DNA of 33,920 nt from Luminiphilus sp. (GTDB taxonomy: Bacteria > Pseudomonadota > Gammaproteobacteria > Pseudomonadales > Halieaceae), in assembly GCA_016779445.1 (NCBI GenBank), contig JADHNP010000020.1, positions 1 through 33,920 of the forward strand, read 5' to 3'. A program made the translations under genes and the position numbers. Under the pieces are notes generated by a model, which made no database searches, had not been told where the DNA came from, and saw only the letters and a list, made by a program, of their open reading frames with translations. Of this stretch, positions 16,463 to 24,448 are shown one piece after another (the first letter of the stretch is position 1; each line of letters opens with the position of its first letter).

Positions 16463-17332
16463 GTGCTTGAAACAAGTCAAGATGAATCGGGACGAGCAGA
16501 TCCACGCAAGGGTCGGCTTGAGTTCAACAAATTGAGAAAGCGTCTGCGGCGCCAGGTGGGTAAAGCAATCGCTGACTTCGAGCTGATTGAACCCGGCGAT
16601 CGTGTCATGGTCTGTATTTCTGGCGGGAAGGATTCCCATGCGATGCTGGAGATCCTGATGGCACTGCGCGACAGTGCGCCGATTGATTTTGAGATTGTGG
16701 CGGTCACTCTTGATCAGAAACAGCCGGGGTATCCCGAGGAAGTACTGCCGGGGTATCTGGAAACGCTCAATATTCCTTTTTATATTCTCGAGAGAGATAC
16801 ATATAGTGTCGTGCGGTCGGTGATTCCCGAAGGGAAAACGACTTGTGGACTGTGCTCTCGACTGCGGCGGGGCACACTCTATGGCTTTGCCGATCAAATT
16901 GGCGCGAGTAAGATCGCGCTCGGTCATCATCGGGACGATATCGTGGAAACGTTGTTCCTGAATCTCTTTTTTGGCGGAAAGCTGAAGGCGATGCCTGCCA
17001 AACTGAAAAGTGACGATGGCAGACACATCGTGATTCGACCGCTGGCTTATTGCAAAGAGTCTGATCTTGAGCGGTACGCGAGCGATATGCAGTTTCCGAT
17101 TATTCCCTGCAACCTATGCGGTACTCAGGAAAATCTGCAGCGTCAGGAGATAAAGAAAATGCTCCGGGAGTGGGAGCGAGGTTACCCAGGGCGCACGGAG
17201 ACAATATTTCGGGCGCTTGGGAATGTTGCTCCGTCGCATTTGCTGGACCGCGCTTTGTTTGATTTCGAGGGGCTGGCAGTCGAAGTGGACGCCAGTTTGG
17301 GGCTGCCGGAAATCGGTGTTGTGAACCTCTGA
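16463..17332 (+). CDS. ttcA: tRNA 2-thiocytidine(32) synthetase TtcA
   Basis: A 289-residue tRNA-modifying enzyme that adds sulfur to cytidine 32. The ATP-binding PP-loop is SGGKDS (53-58). Two CxxC pairs, Cys128/131 ([10 protein letters not shown]) and Cys216/219 (CNLCG), supply the catalytic ligands, three of which hold a 4Fe-4S cluster in this family. No ATG is suitably placed. A GTG at 16463 gives an N-terminus about the length of E. coli TtcA, whereas the open frame upstream runs antisense to mdh and is not real. An ATG at 16385 is the less likely alternative. The stop codon overlaps the ccmA start (TGATG), tying it to the cytochrome c maturation operon. Confidence 0.93.
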   Translation: MLETSQDESGRADPRKGRLEFNKLRKRLRRQVGKAIADFELIEPGDRVMVCISGGKDSHAMLEILMALRDSAPIDFEIVAVTLDQKQPGYPEEVLPGYLETLNIPFYILERDTYSVVRSVIPEGKTTCGLCSRLRRGTLYGFADQIGASKIALGHHRDDIVETLFLNLFFGGKLKAMPAKLKSDDGRHIVIRPLAYCKESDLERYASDMQFPIIPCNLCGTQENLQRQEIKKMLREWERGYPGRTETIFRALGNVAPSHLLDRALFDFEGLAVEVDASLGLPEIGVVNL

Positions 17333-17928
17333 TGAGCCTGCTGGATGCAAAGGATGTTGCGATTGAAAGAGGAGACCGCTCGCTATTGCGGGGCATATCC
17401 CTGAGCGTCGAGGCGGGCGAGTTGTGGCAGCTCATTGGGCCAAATGGTGTCGGTAAAAGCAGTTTGATACGCGCCTTAGCGGGGCTGGCGCGTTTGGGCG
17501 TAGACGGCGATATCTGTCGCTCCGCCGCGGCGCTATACATTGGCCACAGTTCTGCGCTCAAGCGTGCATTAACACCGGTTGACAATTTGCGCTGTCATCC
17601 CGCATGTGACGTCACGGTGGGAGATGAGCAGATCGCACAGGCTTTGCAATCTGTGAGTCTAGCGGGTTACGAATCAGTACCGGTTGGCGCCTTGTCTGCG
17701 GGGCAGCAGCGGCGAGTGGCGCTGGCAAGATTGCTCCTTAGTGATGCGCGCTTATGGTTTTTGGATGAGCCGTTTACAGCGCTGGATGCTATGGGTTGTG
17801 AGTGGTTGGAGCAGCAGATTGCAGAGCACATTCAGCTTGGTGGCGCGGTGCTATTTACCAGCCATCAGCAAAGTCGCTTTGGCGCGCAACAACACAACCT
17901 TGACCTCTCGTTATATGTCAGTGCCTGA
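17332..17928 (+). CDS. ccmA: Haem exporter ATP-binding protein CcmA
   Basis: A 198-residue ABC ATPase with Walker A GPNGVGKS (36-43), a family-typical variant signature LSAGQQRR (from 121) and Walker B WFLDEP (from 142). In System I it uses ATP to release haem-loaded CcmE from the CcmC complex. Its start codon shares a base with the ttcA stop, and its end overlaps ccmB by 14 bp. Confidence 0.95.
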   Translation: MSLLDAKDVAIERGDRSLLRGISLSVEAGELWQLIGPNGVGKSSLIRALAGLARLGVDGDICRSAAALYIGHSSALKRALTPVDNLRCHPACDVTVGDEQIAQALQSVSLAGYESVPVGALSAGQQRRVALARLLLSDARLWFLDEPFTALDAMGCEWLEQQIAEHIQLGGAVLFTSHQQSRFGAQQHNLDLSLYVSA

Positions 17929-18619
17929 TTCCGATAGCCTGTCTTTGGGAGCCGCTTTCTATCGGCAGTTTCTCCGGCATGGCAAAGCCTTGATCTCCAG
18001 TCCCGCCGATTTGGTCAATCCACTGCTGTTTTTTTTCATGGTGATTACCTTGTTCCCCTTGGGTCTGGGTCCAGACCCTGAGCGGCTGTCGCAGATGGCA
18101 CCGGGGATCTTGTGGGTAGTTGCTTTACTTGCCAGTTTAATGGTCAGCGGCAAGCTCTTCGCCTCAGATTTTGAGGATGGCAGCCTCGAGCAACTGTGCC
18201 TTGCGCCTCAGCCACTCGCAATTTTGGCTCTTGCGGAAGTGCTGGCGCATTGGCTTGGCACGGGGTTTTTACTGTCCATGGTTTCCCCCCTTTTTGCCGT
18301 ACTGGTGGGGTTACCCACTCAGGCGCTACCCGTATTGTTTATGAGTCTATTACTCGGATCTTTGTGCCTCACGCTGATTGGCGCCGTGGGCAGTGCGCTG
18401 ACTGTCAGCATCCGGCGCGGAGGAGTGCTGCTCTCGGTGATCATCATTCCACTTCACGTACCTGTTTTGTTATTTGGCAGCACGGCGGTAGTAGAGGCTG
18501 CTCGAGATGGTAATCCTGTGAGCTGGTTGGCGTTGCTCGCAGCACTCGTCCTGATGTCTTTGGCGCTGGCGCCGCTGGCAATAGGGGCGGCCTTGCGAAT
18601 CTCGCTTGATAATGGCTGA
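17915..18619 (+). CDS. ccmB: Haem exporter permease CcmB
   Basis: A 234-residue inner-membrane protein with about six helices and the CcmB features: the segment YRQFLRHGKALISSPADLVNP near the start, FASDFEDGSLEQL in the middle, and LLSVIIIPLHVPVLLFG in the second half. It partners CcmA. The likely start is the ATG at 17915, which overlaps ccmA by 14 bp; a GTG at 17921 would also serve. The frame extends upstream through ccmA but that part is out of register with CcmB. An 80-bp gap follows, the only sizeable one in the ccm run. Confidence 0.93.
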   Translation: MSVPDSDSLSLGAAFYRQFLRHGKALISSPADLVNPLLFFFMVITLFPLGLGPDPERLSQMAPGILWVVALLASLMVSGKLFASDFEDGSLEQLCLAPQPLAILALAEVLAHWLGTGFLLSMVSPLFAVLVGLPTQALPVLFMSLLLGSLCLTLIGAVGSALTVSIRRGGVLLSVIIIPLHVPVLLFGSTAVVEAARDGNPVSWLALLAALVLMSLALAPLAIGAALRISLDNG

Positions 18620-18665
18620 CCACTGTCAGGGACTTAATGCAATCAGCCCAGCGATGGGAGGGCGA

Positions 18666-18693
18666 TTCAACAAGTCTACTTAGGCGCTATACT
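18666..18693 (+). promoter_or_regulatory. Possible internal promoter before ccmC
   Basis: In the 80-bp ccmB-ccmC gap, TATACT (18688-18693) is a good -10, with a poor -35 TTCAAC (18666-18671) at 16 bp. Transcription would begin at about the ccmC ATG (18700), implying a leaderless message, so this may be chance. Confidence 0.25.
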
Positions 18694-18699
18694 TGAGTT

Positions 18700-19437
18700 A
18701 TGTGGTCATTTATTCACAAGCTGGGTTCTCCCCCCTGGTTCTTCCGCTTCAGTGGCAACGTGGTGAAATGGTTGCTGCCGGTGACCATCGCTGTGCTCTT
18801 CGTTGGCGCCTTCTGGGGCTTGTTGGTGGCTCCGCCTGATTACCGTCAGGGCAACTCCTATCGCATCATCTACATACATGTGCCTGCGGCGGTTGTCTCG
18901 CTGGCGGGTTATTACGTAATGGCTCTGGCGGGCGCCATCAGTCTCATTTGGCGGATAAAGATGGCGGATATCGCGATGAAAGCGGCAGCCCCCGTCGGCG
19001 CGGTGCTGACCGGCATTGCGCTCGTAACGGGTGCTATATGGGGGAAGCCCACCTGGGGTACTTGGTGGGTGTGGGACGCTCGTATTACGTCGATGTTGAT
19101 TCTGTTTTTTTTGTATCTCGGGGTGGTGGCGTTGTTTGAGGCTTACGAGAACAAGGCGGCTGCGGCCAAAGCCTGTGCCGTCTTGAGCCTCGTGGGGACG
19201 GTCAATATTCCTATCATCTATAAGTCAGTCGACTGGTGGTACTCCCTGCATCAACCTGCATCGATTAAATTTACGGGCGAGTCGGCGATTGATGCGAGCA
19301 TGTTGTACCCTTTGCTCCTCATGATTACGGCGTTTTATGGCTTGTTTGCACTGGTGGTCATGATGAACATGCGTGCTGACTTGGTTTGGCATCACCGACA
19401 ATCTTCTTGGGTAAGGCAGTGGGCGGGATTTGAGTGA
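18700..19437 (+). CDS. ccmC: Haem-handling protein CcmC
   Basis: A 245-residue, six-helix inner-membrane protein that loads haem onto CcmE. The tryptophan-rich haem motif WGTWWVWDAR is at 119-128. The two axial haem histidines align at His60 (YIHVPAA) and His184 (SLHQPAS), numbers that match the E. coli protein. The start ATG is weakly supported by an upstream TTGAG. The stop overlaps the ccmD start as TGATG. Confidence 0.96.
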   Translation: MWSFIHKLGSPPWFFRFSGNVVKWLLPVTIAVLFVGAFWGLLVAPPDYRQGNSYRIIYIHVPAAVVSLAGYYVMALAGAISLIWRIKMADIAMKAAAPVGAVLTGIALVTGAIWGKPTWGTWWVWDARITSMLILFFLYLGVVALFEAYENKAAAAKACAVLSLVGTVNIPIIYKSVDWWYSLHQPASIKFTGESAIDASMLYPLLLMITAFYGLFALVVMMNMRADLVWHHRQSSWVRQWAGFE

Positions 19438-19691
19438 TGTATTTTGATTCCCTAACAGCGGTCGCGCACATGGATGGCCATGGCATTTATGTCTGGCTGG
19501 CCTATGCCATCACGATGGTGCTGCTGTCTTGGTTGCTGTGGTCTCCGTCGCGCGAGTTGCGCAAGCGAAAACTGTGGATTGTCGCAGAAGCACGCAGGCG
19601 CGCCGCATCGACCAACGCTACCCCGGAAGCGGAAACGCAAAGTGAGCAGGCAATGTCAACAGACCGTGCGCAAATGGAGACTCAGGGCTGA
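19437..19691 (+). CDS. ccmD: Haem exporter small subunit CcmD (long form)
   Basis: An 84-residue single-helix protein with the CcmD pattern of a short outside lead (MDGHGIYVWLAYAITMV) followed by a basic cytoplasmic segment RELRKRK. CcmD holds CcmE in the CcmABC complex. It is longer than many CcmD proteins because of an acidic, Ser/Thr-rich tail (about 55-84). The ATG at 19437 overlaps the ccmC stop; a GTG one codon earlier is possible. The stop overlaps the ccmE start (TGATG). Confidence 0.88.
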   Translation: MYFDSLTAVAHMDGHGIYVWLAYAITMVLLSWLLWSPSRELRKRKLWIVAEARRRAASTNATPEAETQSEQAMSTDRAQMETQG

Positions 19692-20143
19692 TGCATCCGC
19701 TCCGCAAACAGAGGTTGTACGGGGTGAGTCTGATCGTTTTGCTCTCAAGCGCAGCCATTGGACTGGTCGCTTTTGCATTGAGAGACAATATCAATTTGTT
19801 CTACCCCCCCTCCGAAGTTGCTGCAGGCAATGCGCCAGCTGACAGAAATATTCGCTTGGGTGGTATGGTGGTCGAAGGGAGTATTGAGCGCAGCGAGACC
19901 AGCTTGGCAACCCAGTTTTTGGTTACCGACTACGAGGCTTCCGTATCGGTACGCTATACAGGAATCCTTCCCGATCTTTTCGCCGAGGGTCAAGGAGTGG
20001 TCGCTGAAGGGCGGTTGAATGCATCGAGAGAATTGATTGCTACGCAGATATTGGCGAAGCACGACGAGAATTACATGCCTCCTGAGGTGGCCGCAGCACT
20101 GGAAGGCAAGAGCAGCGCACCGGCGGACTCGCTACTGCCATGA
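19691..20143 (+). CDS. ccmE: Periplasmic haem chaperone CcmE
   Basis: A 150-residue protein anchored by one N-terminal helix (about 10-30) with a periplasmic OB-fold domain. The haem-binding motif HDENYMPPEV is intact: His124 attaches covalently to a haem vinyl group and Tyr128 is an axial ligand. It receives haem from CcmC and delivers it to CcmF/CcmH. Its start overlaps the ccmD stop, and its own stop overlaps ccmF by 4 bp (ATGA). Confidence 0.96.
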   Translation: MHPLRKQRLYGVSLIVLLSSAAIGLVAFALRDNINLFYPPSEVAAGNAPADRNIRLGGMVVEGSIERSETSLATQFLVTDYEASVSVRYTGILPDLFAEGQGVVAEGRLNASRELIATQILAKHDENYMPPEVAAALEGKSSAPADSLLP

Positions 20144-22125
20144 TCCCAGAACTCGGTCATATCTCGCTGATTATTGCTTTCGTACTCGCTATTGGCCTGA
20201 CAGTGATCCCTTTTTGGGGCAGCTTCAGGACTAACGTCGCCGCAATGAATCTTGCGCCATCTCTGGCGGTGGGCATTTTGGTGTTTACTGCGACGGCCTT
20301 TGGGCTGCTCGCAACCAGCTTTTTGCAGGACGATTTTTCGGTCGCGGTGGTGGCGGCCAACTCAAACAGCCTGCTGCCACCTATTTTTAAATTTTCCGCG
20401 TTGTGGGGGAATCACGAGGGGTCTTTGCTCCTATGGGTGTTGATCCTTTCCACTTGGATGACGGCCGTCGCTTTTTTGTGTCGTGTTTTGCCGCTGACGA
20501 TGATCGCTCGTGTGTTGAGTGTCATGGGTTTAATAGCGGTTGGGTTTCTGGCCTTCTCGCTCCTCACTTCCAACCCATTTGAGAGGCTGTTGCCCAATAC
20601 GCCGCTTGATGGCAGCGATCTCAATCCACTATTACAAGATCCCGGCCTTATTATTCATCCGCCACTGCTCTACATGGGATATGTCGGACTATCCGTTCCC
20701 TTTGCCTTTGCCATTGCTGCGCTCATCGGCGGACGGTTGGACGCTTCCTGGGCACGTTGGTCGAGACCATGGACCAACGTCGCTTGGGGGTTTCTCACGC
20801 TTGGGATCATGCTGGGTAGTTGGTGGGCTTACTACGAATTAGGGTGGGGAGGCTGGTGGTTTTGGGACCCGGTAGAGAACGCCTCATTTATGCCCTGGCT
20901 GATGGGTACAGCGCTCGTGCATAGTTTAGCGGTAACCGAAAAGCGTGGCGTGTTCCGATCGTGGACTGTCCTTTTGGCTATCTTCGCCTTCTCCTTATCG
21001 TTGCTGGGAACCTTCCTTGTTCGATCAGGCGTGCTGACCAGCGTTCACGCATTTGCCGCCGATCCAGAGCGAGGCCTGTTCATTCTGGTGTTTCTGGCTC
21101 TCGTAGTCGGCGGATCTCTGCTCTTGTACGCACTGAGGGCGCCCGCGGTGGCCAGTCGGGTCGAATACAACGTGATCTCCCGAGAGTCGCTTTTAATGGT
21201 TAATAATTTGGTGTTCACCGTCGCGGCGACGATTGTCCTCTTGGGCACGCTGTTCCCGCTAGTGATGGACGCCTTCTCGCTGGGTAAATATTCTGTGGGC
21301 CCCCCCTATTTCAATGCAGTATTTGTGCCGTTGATGGCATTGCTGATGCCATTTATGAGTATCGGGCCCATTTCACGATGGCGCCAGGATTCCCCCAGAC
21401 GCTGGCTGCATGAGCTGCTGGTTCCCGCAATCGCTATGGCAGCCCTCGCGCCGCTGTTGTCCATGATGCTGTTTGACTTCAATCTGTGGGTTGCTCTGGC
21501 TGTGTTACTGGCCGGCTGGGTAACCTTGGGTGTTCTACGCGATGTTTGGCGTCGGCTTGCTGTGGGCGGATCCGGAGGCTTGCAATGGCAGAGGCTGTCT
21601 CCCAGCTTCCTTGGGATGACCTTTGCGCATATTGGTTTTGCGGCCGTGGTGCTGGGGGCGGTCGTTGTGACTCAGCACTCGGAGGAGCAAGATCTGAGGA
21701 TGACTGAGGGTCAGAGCGCAGAGTTGGGGGGATATCGCTTCGAGATGACACACATTAGTCAGGAGCCTGGCGCCAATTACGTTGCAGATCAGGCCACTTT
21801 TGTAGTCAGCTATGACGATAAAATAATCGCGACGTTGGTTCCGGAGAAGCGACGTTATCTGGCCAGTGGTCAAGTGATGACTGAGGCGGCCATCGACGCA
21901 GGAATTCTGCGCGATCTCTACATCGCGTTGGGAGAACCTATTGGAGAGCGCGCATGGGCGGTGCGACTGCAATATAAACCCATGGTGCGGTGGCTTTGGA
22001 TAGGGGCTTTCCTGATCGGTTTTGGTGCGCTGCTAACGTCATTGGATCGGCGTTACCGGGTGCAGGTCGTCAGCGGGCAAGAGCCCAGTCCTGTCAAGGG
22101 CCAGGGCCTTGGATTTGCACGCTAG
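20140..22125 (+). CDS. ccmF: Cytochrome c haem lyase subunit CcmF
   Basis: A 661-residue polytopic inner-membrane protein, the haem ligation core of System I. The WWD haem motif WGGWWFWDPVENASF lies at 236-250. The conserved periplasmic and membrane histidines are represented by His173 (IIHPPLLYMGY) and His261 (LVHSLAV), among others. A large periplasmic domain occupies about 505-610 before the last helix. It takes haem from CcmE and joins it to the apocytochrome CxxCH presented by CcmH/CcmI. The length is normal for the family. The 3' end overlaps ccmG. Confidence 0.97.
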   Translation: MIPELGHISLIIAFVLAIGLTVIPFWGSFRTNVAAMNLAPSLAVGILVFTATAFGLLATSFLQDDFSVAVVAANSNSLLPPIFKFSALWGNHEGSLLLWVLILSTWMTAVAFLCRVLPLTMIARVLSVMGLIAVGFLAFSLLTSNPFERLLPNTPLDGSDLNPLLQDPGLIIHPPLLYMGYVGLSVPFAFAIAALIGGRLDASWARWSRPWTNVAWGFLTLGIMLGSWWAYYELGWGGWWFWDPVENASFMPWLMGTALVHSLAVTEKRGVFRSWTVLLAIFAFSLSLLGTFLVRSGVLTSVHAFAADPERGLFILVFLALVVGGSLLLYALRAPAVASRVEYNVISRESLLMVNNLVFTVAATIVLLGTLFPLVMDAFSLGKYSVGPPYFNAVFVPLMALLMPFMSIGPISRWRQDSPRRWLHELLVPAIAMAALAPLLSMMLFDFNLWVALAVLLAGWVTLGVLRDVWRRLAVGGSGGLQWQRLSPSFLGMTFAHIGFAAVVLGAVVVTQHSEEQDLRMTEGQSAELGGYRFEMTHISQEPGANYVADQATFVVSYDDKIIATLVPEKRRYLASGQVMTEAAIDAGILRDLYIALGEPIGERAWAVRLQYKPMVRWLWIGAFLIGFGALLTSLDRRYRVQVVSGQEPSPVKGQGLGFAR

Positions 22126-22675
22126 GCGCTTTATTCCTCTGCTGGGGTTTGTATTGCTGTCGGTGCTGTTGTTCCGGGGCTTGTCGCTGGATCCCACTTC
22201 ATTGCCGGCGGCCAGATTGGGACAGATATTTCCCGAGTTTGCAAAACTGGAGTTGCAATCCGGTGACGTAATATCAGTTGTGGATTTGAATCAGCGTCCT
22301 GCCCTCGTCAATGTTTGGGCAACCTGGTGTTATTCCTGCCGCATCGAACACCCTTATTTATTGGAATTAGCGAAATCGGGGGTGCCTATTTACGGCCTTA
22401 ACTATAAAGATGACCCGGTGAAAGCGAGAGGGTGGTTGGCCCAGTTGGGTGATCCCTATCGGTTAAACATCGTCGATGATGAGGGGTCTCTTGGATTGGA
22501 TCTGGGGGTTTATGGAGCGCCGGAGACCTATGTAATCGATAGGGATGGCAAAATTGTCCATCGGCATGTCGGCATTCTTGATCAAAGTGTTTTCCGCGCC
22601 GATTTTAGTGCATGGTTTCCCGCTTTGATGGATGCGCAAGCGCCTGTTGCGCAGCGCGCTTTGGAGGGAAAATGA
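22109..22675 (+). CDS. ccmG: Thiol:disulfide reductase CcmG (DsbE)
   Basis: A 188-residue thioredoxin-fold protein tethered by an N-terminal helix (about 8-25). The active site is WCYSC (Cys74, Cys77); the Tyr-Ser pair between the cysteines differs from the more common Pro-containing CcmG sites. The cis-proline loop GAPETYVID and the family acidic region (LNYKDDPVKARGWL) are present. It reduces the apocytochrome CxxCH before haem attachment. No ATG is available: TTG at 22109 or 22115, each with a purine-rich AGGG-type signal upstream, must be used, within the end of ccmF. The stop overlaps ccmH by 4 bp (ATGA). Confidence 0.95.
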   Translation: MDLHARRFIPLLGFVLLSVLLFRGLSLDPTSLPAARLGQIFPEFAKLELQSGDVISVVDLNQRPALVNVWATWCYSCRIEHPYLLELAKSGVPIYGLNYKDDPVKARGWLAQLGDPYRLNIVDDEGSLGLDLGVYGAPETYVIDRDGKIVHRHVGILDQSVFRADFSAWFPALMDAQAPVAQRALEGK

Positions 22676-23166
22676 CGGCGAGTCGAGTTGTACTAGCGAG
22701 ACACGGCCGTATCAGCTTCGCATGGTCACTGTTGTTGTGGGCCCTTACTCCGGTTGCTCACGCATTGATCGAAACCTATGAATTTTCTTCGCCTGCTTTG
22801 GAGCAGAGGTACCAAGTGCTGAGTCAAGAGTTACGGTGCCCTAAATGTCAAAATCAGAACATTGCTGACTCGAATGCGCCCATCGCCCGCGATCTTCGTG
22901 TCGTGCTCGTTGAGCAATTGGAAGCAGGTCAGACCGACGAGCAGATTTTGGCGTTCATGGTGGCGCGCTACGGGGAGTTTGTTCGCTATCGACCAACGGT
23001 TGATCGCAACACAGCCTTGCTCTGGTGGGCACCTGGTTTATTGATCGGCGCAGGATTCGTTGCACTGGCGTTCCATTTTAAAGGACGCCGCCGAGTGGCC
23101 GCACCCGCACTAACCGCTACCGAAGCCGCTCAGTTAAAGAAGCTCATGGAAAACGATTCTCTATGA
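22672..23166 (+). CDS. ccmH: Apocytochrome thiol oxidoreductase CcmH
   Basis: A 164-residue protein with a signal peptide (about 1-31), a short three-helix periplasmic domain bearing LRCPKCQNQNIADSNAP (Cys56, Cys59), and one C-terminal helix (about 119-137). This is the short CcmH/CcmL type that forms a mixed disulfide with apocytochrome c after reduction by CcmG. The ATG at 22672 has GGAGGG just upstream and overlaps the ccmG stop; a longer frame lies inside ccmG. The stop overlaps ccmI by 4 bp. Confidence 0.95.
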   Translation: MTASRVVLARHGRISFAWSLLLWALTPVAHALIETYEFSSPALEQRYQVLSQELRCPKCQNQNIADSNAPIARDLRVVLVEQLEAGQTDEQILAFMVARYGEFVRYRPTVDRNTALLWWAPGLLIGAGFVALAFHFKGRRRVAAPALTATEAAQLKKLMENDSL

Positions 23167-24332
23167 ATTCGTATTTTTGGGTGTTTTCGGCCCTGCTACT
23201 GACTGTCGCGACGGTCTTCGTCGTGATGTTGCCGAAGCGCTGGGAACGCCGAGCAGCACCCGAAAATAATGCCGACTGGTTGCGGCTTAGACAGCGAGAG
23301 TTGTTGGATAGCGCCCCCGAACTTCGGGAAGAAGCAGCGCTTAGGGTCATTGAGGATGGGTTTATCTCGGACGCGCCAGCGGTCGCGCTGCCAGCACACT
23401 ATTCGACAAAACGTCAGCTCTTGGGTGTAACCGCACTCTTTATTTTGGTCGCCGGTCTCTATGTGAAACTGGGAAGTTTTGAAGATGTGGTGATTACAGA
23501 GGCGCTTGATGGGCTAGACAGCGCCAGCCCCGCAGATATCTCGGCACTGATAGAACGGATTGGGCGTCGCGCTGACGTGCGGCCAAAGAACGCCGATTAC
23601 TCGCTGCTATTGGCTGAGTACCACTTATCGACCAATGAGCCTTTACTCGCCTTAGGCTATTTCGACAGGCTTATTGAGGGCGGTGCGACATCGCCTGAAA
23701 TACTGGGTAAGGCGGCTCAAGCCGAGTTCTTATCTGCTGATCGCCAGCTCAGTGAACGTGCTCGATCGCGAGCTCAACAGGCGCTGGCTCTCGATCCTAT
23801 GGCTTCAGCTGCGCTGGCCACGCTGGGGATGGCGGCTTTCGAGGCTGCGGATTTCGCAGCAGCGATTCGTTATTGGGAGACACTGCGATCTTTGGAGCCC
23901 GAGGGTTCCCCCGGCCATCAGATGCTGGGTCAGGTGATCGAGCGCGCCCGCAGCGAAATGGCCGACTCCAACACACTTCCCGAGGTTCCGGTGGGGCTCG
24001 TGGTTCGAGCTACTCTCCCTGATGCCTTTGAGGTTGACCCTGAGGCGACGGTATACGTCTTGGCGCGACCAGAACAGCAGCAAGGCGGTATGCCGATTGC
24101 GGTTGTCAGGATAAGGGCGGAAGAGTGGCCGCTGGTGGTTCCACTGGACGACGGGCACTCTATGGCCGGTCAGAAGCTCTCGAACTTCAATACCGTTGCC
24201 GTAGAGGTGCAGGTCTCGGTAAATGGACAGCCCGGCAGAGACAACAGCATCGCCTGGGGGGTAGTGAATTCGGCGACGGTCGGTGCTTCTGAGCCAGTTG
24301 CTGTGGTGCTTGAACCGACAGGCTCACGTTAA
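23163..24332 (+). CDS. ccmI: Apocytochrome c chaperone CcmI
   Basis: A 389-residue protein with two N-terminal helices (about 4-23 and 82-100) flanking a cytoplasmic loop, a periplasmic TPR region (about 130-260) and a C-terminal beta-rich domain (about 275-389) containing the typical VYVLARPEQQQGGMPIAVV. The TPR domain binds the C-terminal helix of apocytochrome c and hands it to CcmH/CcmF. Its ATG overlaps the ccmH stop. It ends the ccm run; 116 bp of non-coding DNA before smc show no clear terminator. Confidence 0.94.
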   Translation: MNSYFWVFSALLLTVATVFVVMLPKRWERRAAPENNADWLRLRQRELLDSAPELREEAALRVIEDGFISDAPAVALPAHYSTKRQLLGVTALFILVAGLYVKLGSFEDVVITEALDGLDSASPADISALIERIGRRADVRPKNADYSLLLAEYHLSTNEPLLALGYFDRLIEGGATSPEILGKAAQAEFLSADRQLSERARSRAQQALALDPMASAALATLGMAAFEAADFAAAIRYWETLRSLEPEGSPGHQMLGQVIERARSEMADSNTLPEVPVGLVVRATLPDAFEVDPEATVYVLARPEQQQGGMPIAVVRIRAEEWPLVVPLDDGHSMAGQKLSNFNTVAVEVQVSVNGQPGRDNSIAWGVVNSATVGASEPVAVVLEPTGSR

Positions 24333-24448
24333 TTAGCATCCAAACATAGTGTTGTCGGGCCGAAGCAGATACACTACATGTTGTGTTTTAGTGTTGCTAG
24401 CCGTCCCTTAGCGATGCTAGAGAACTCGACGGGTACACGGATACCATA

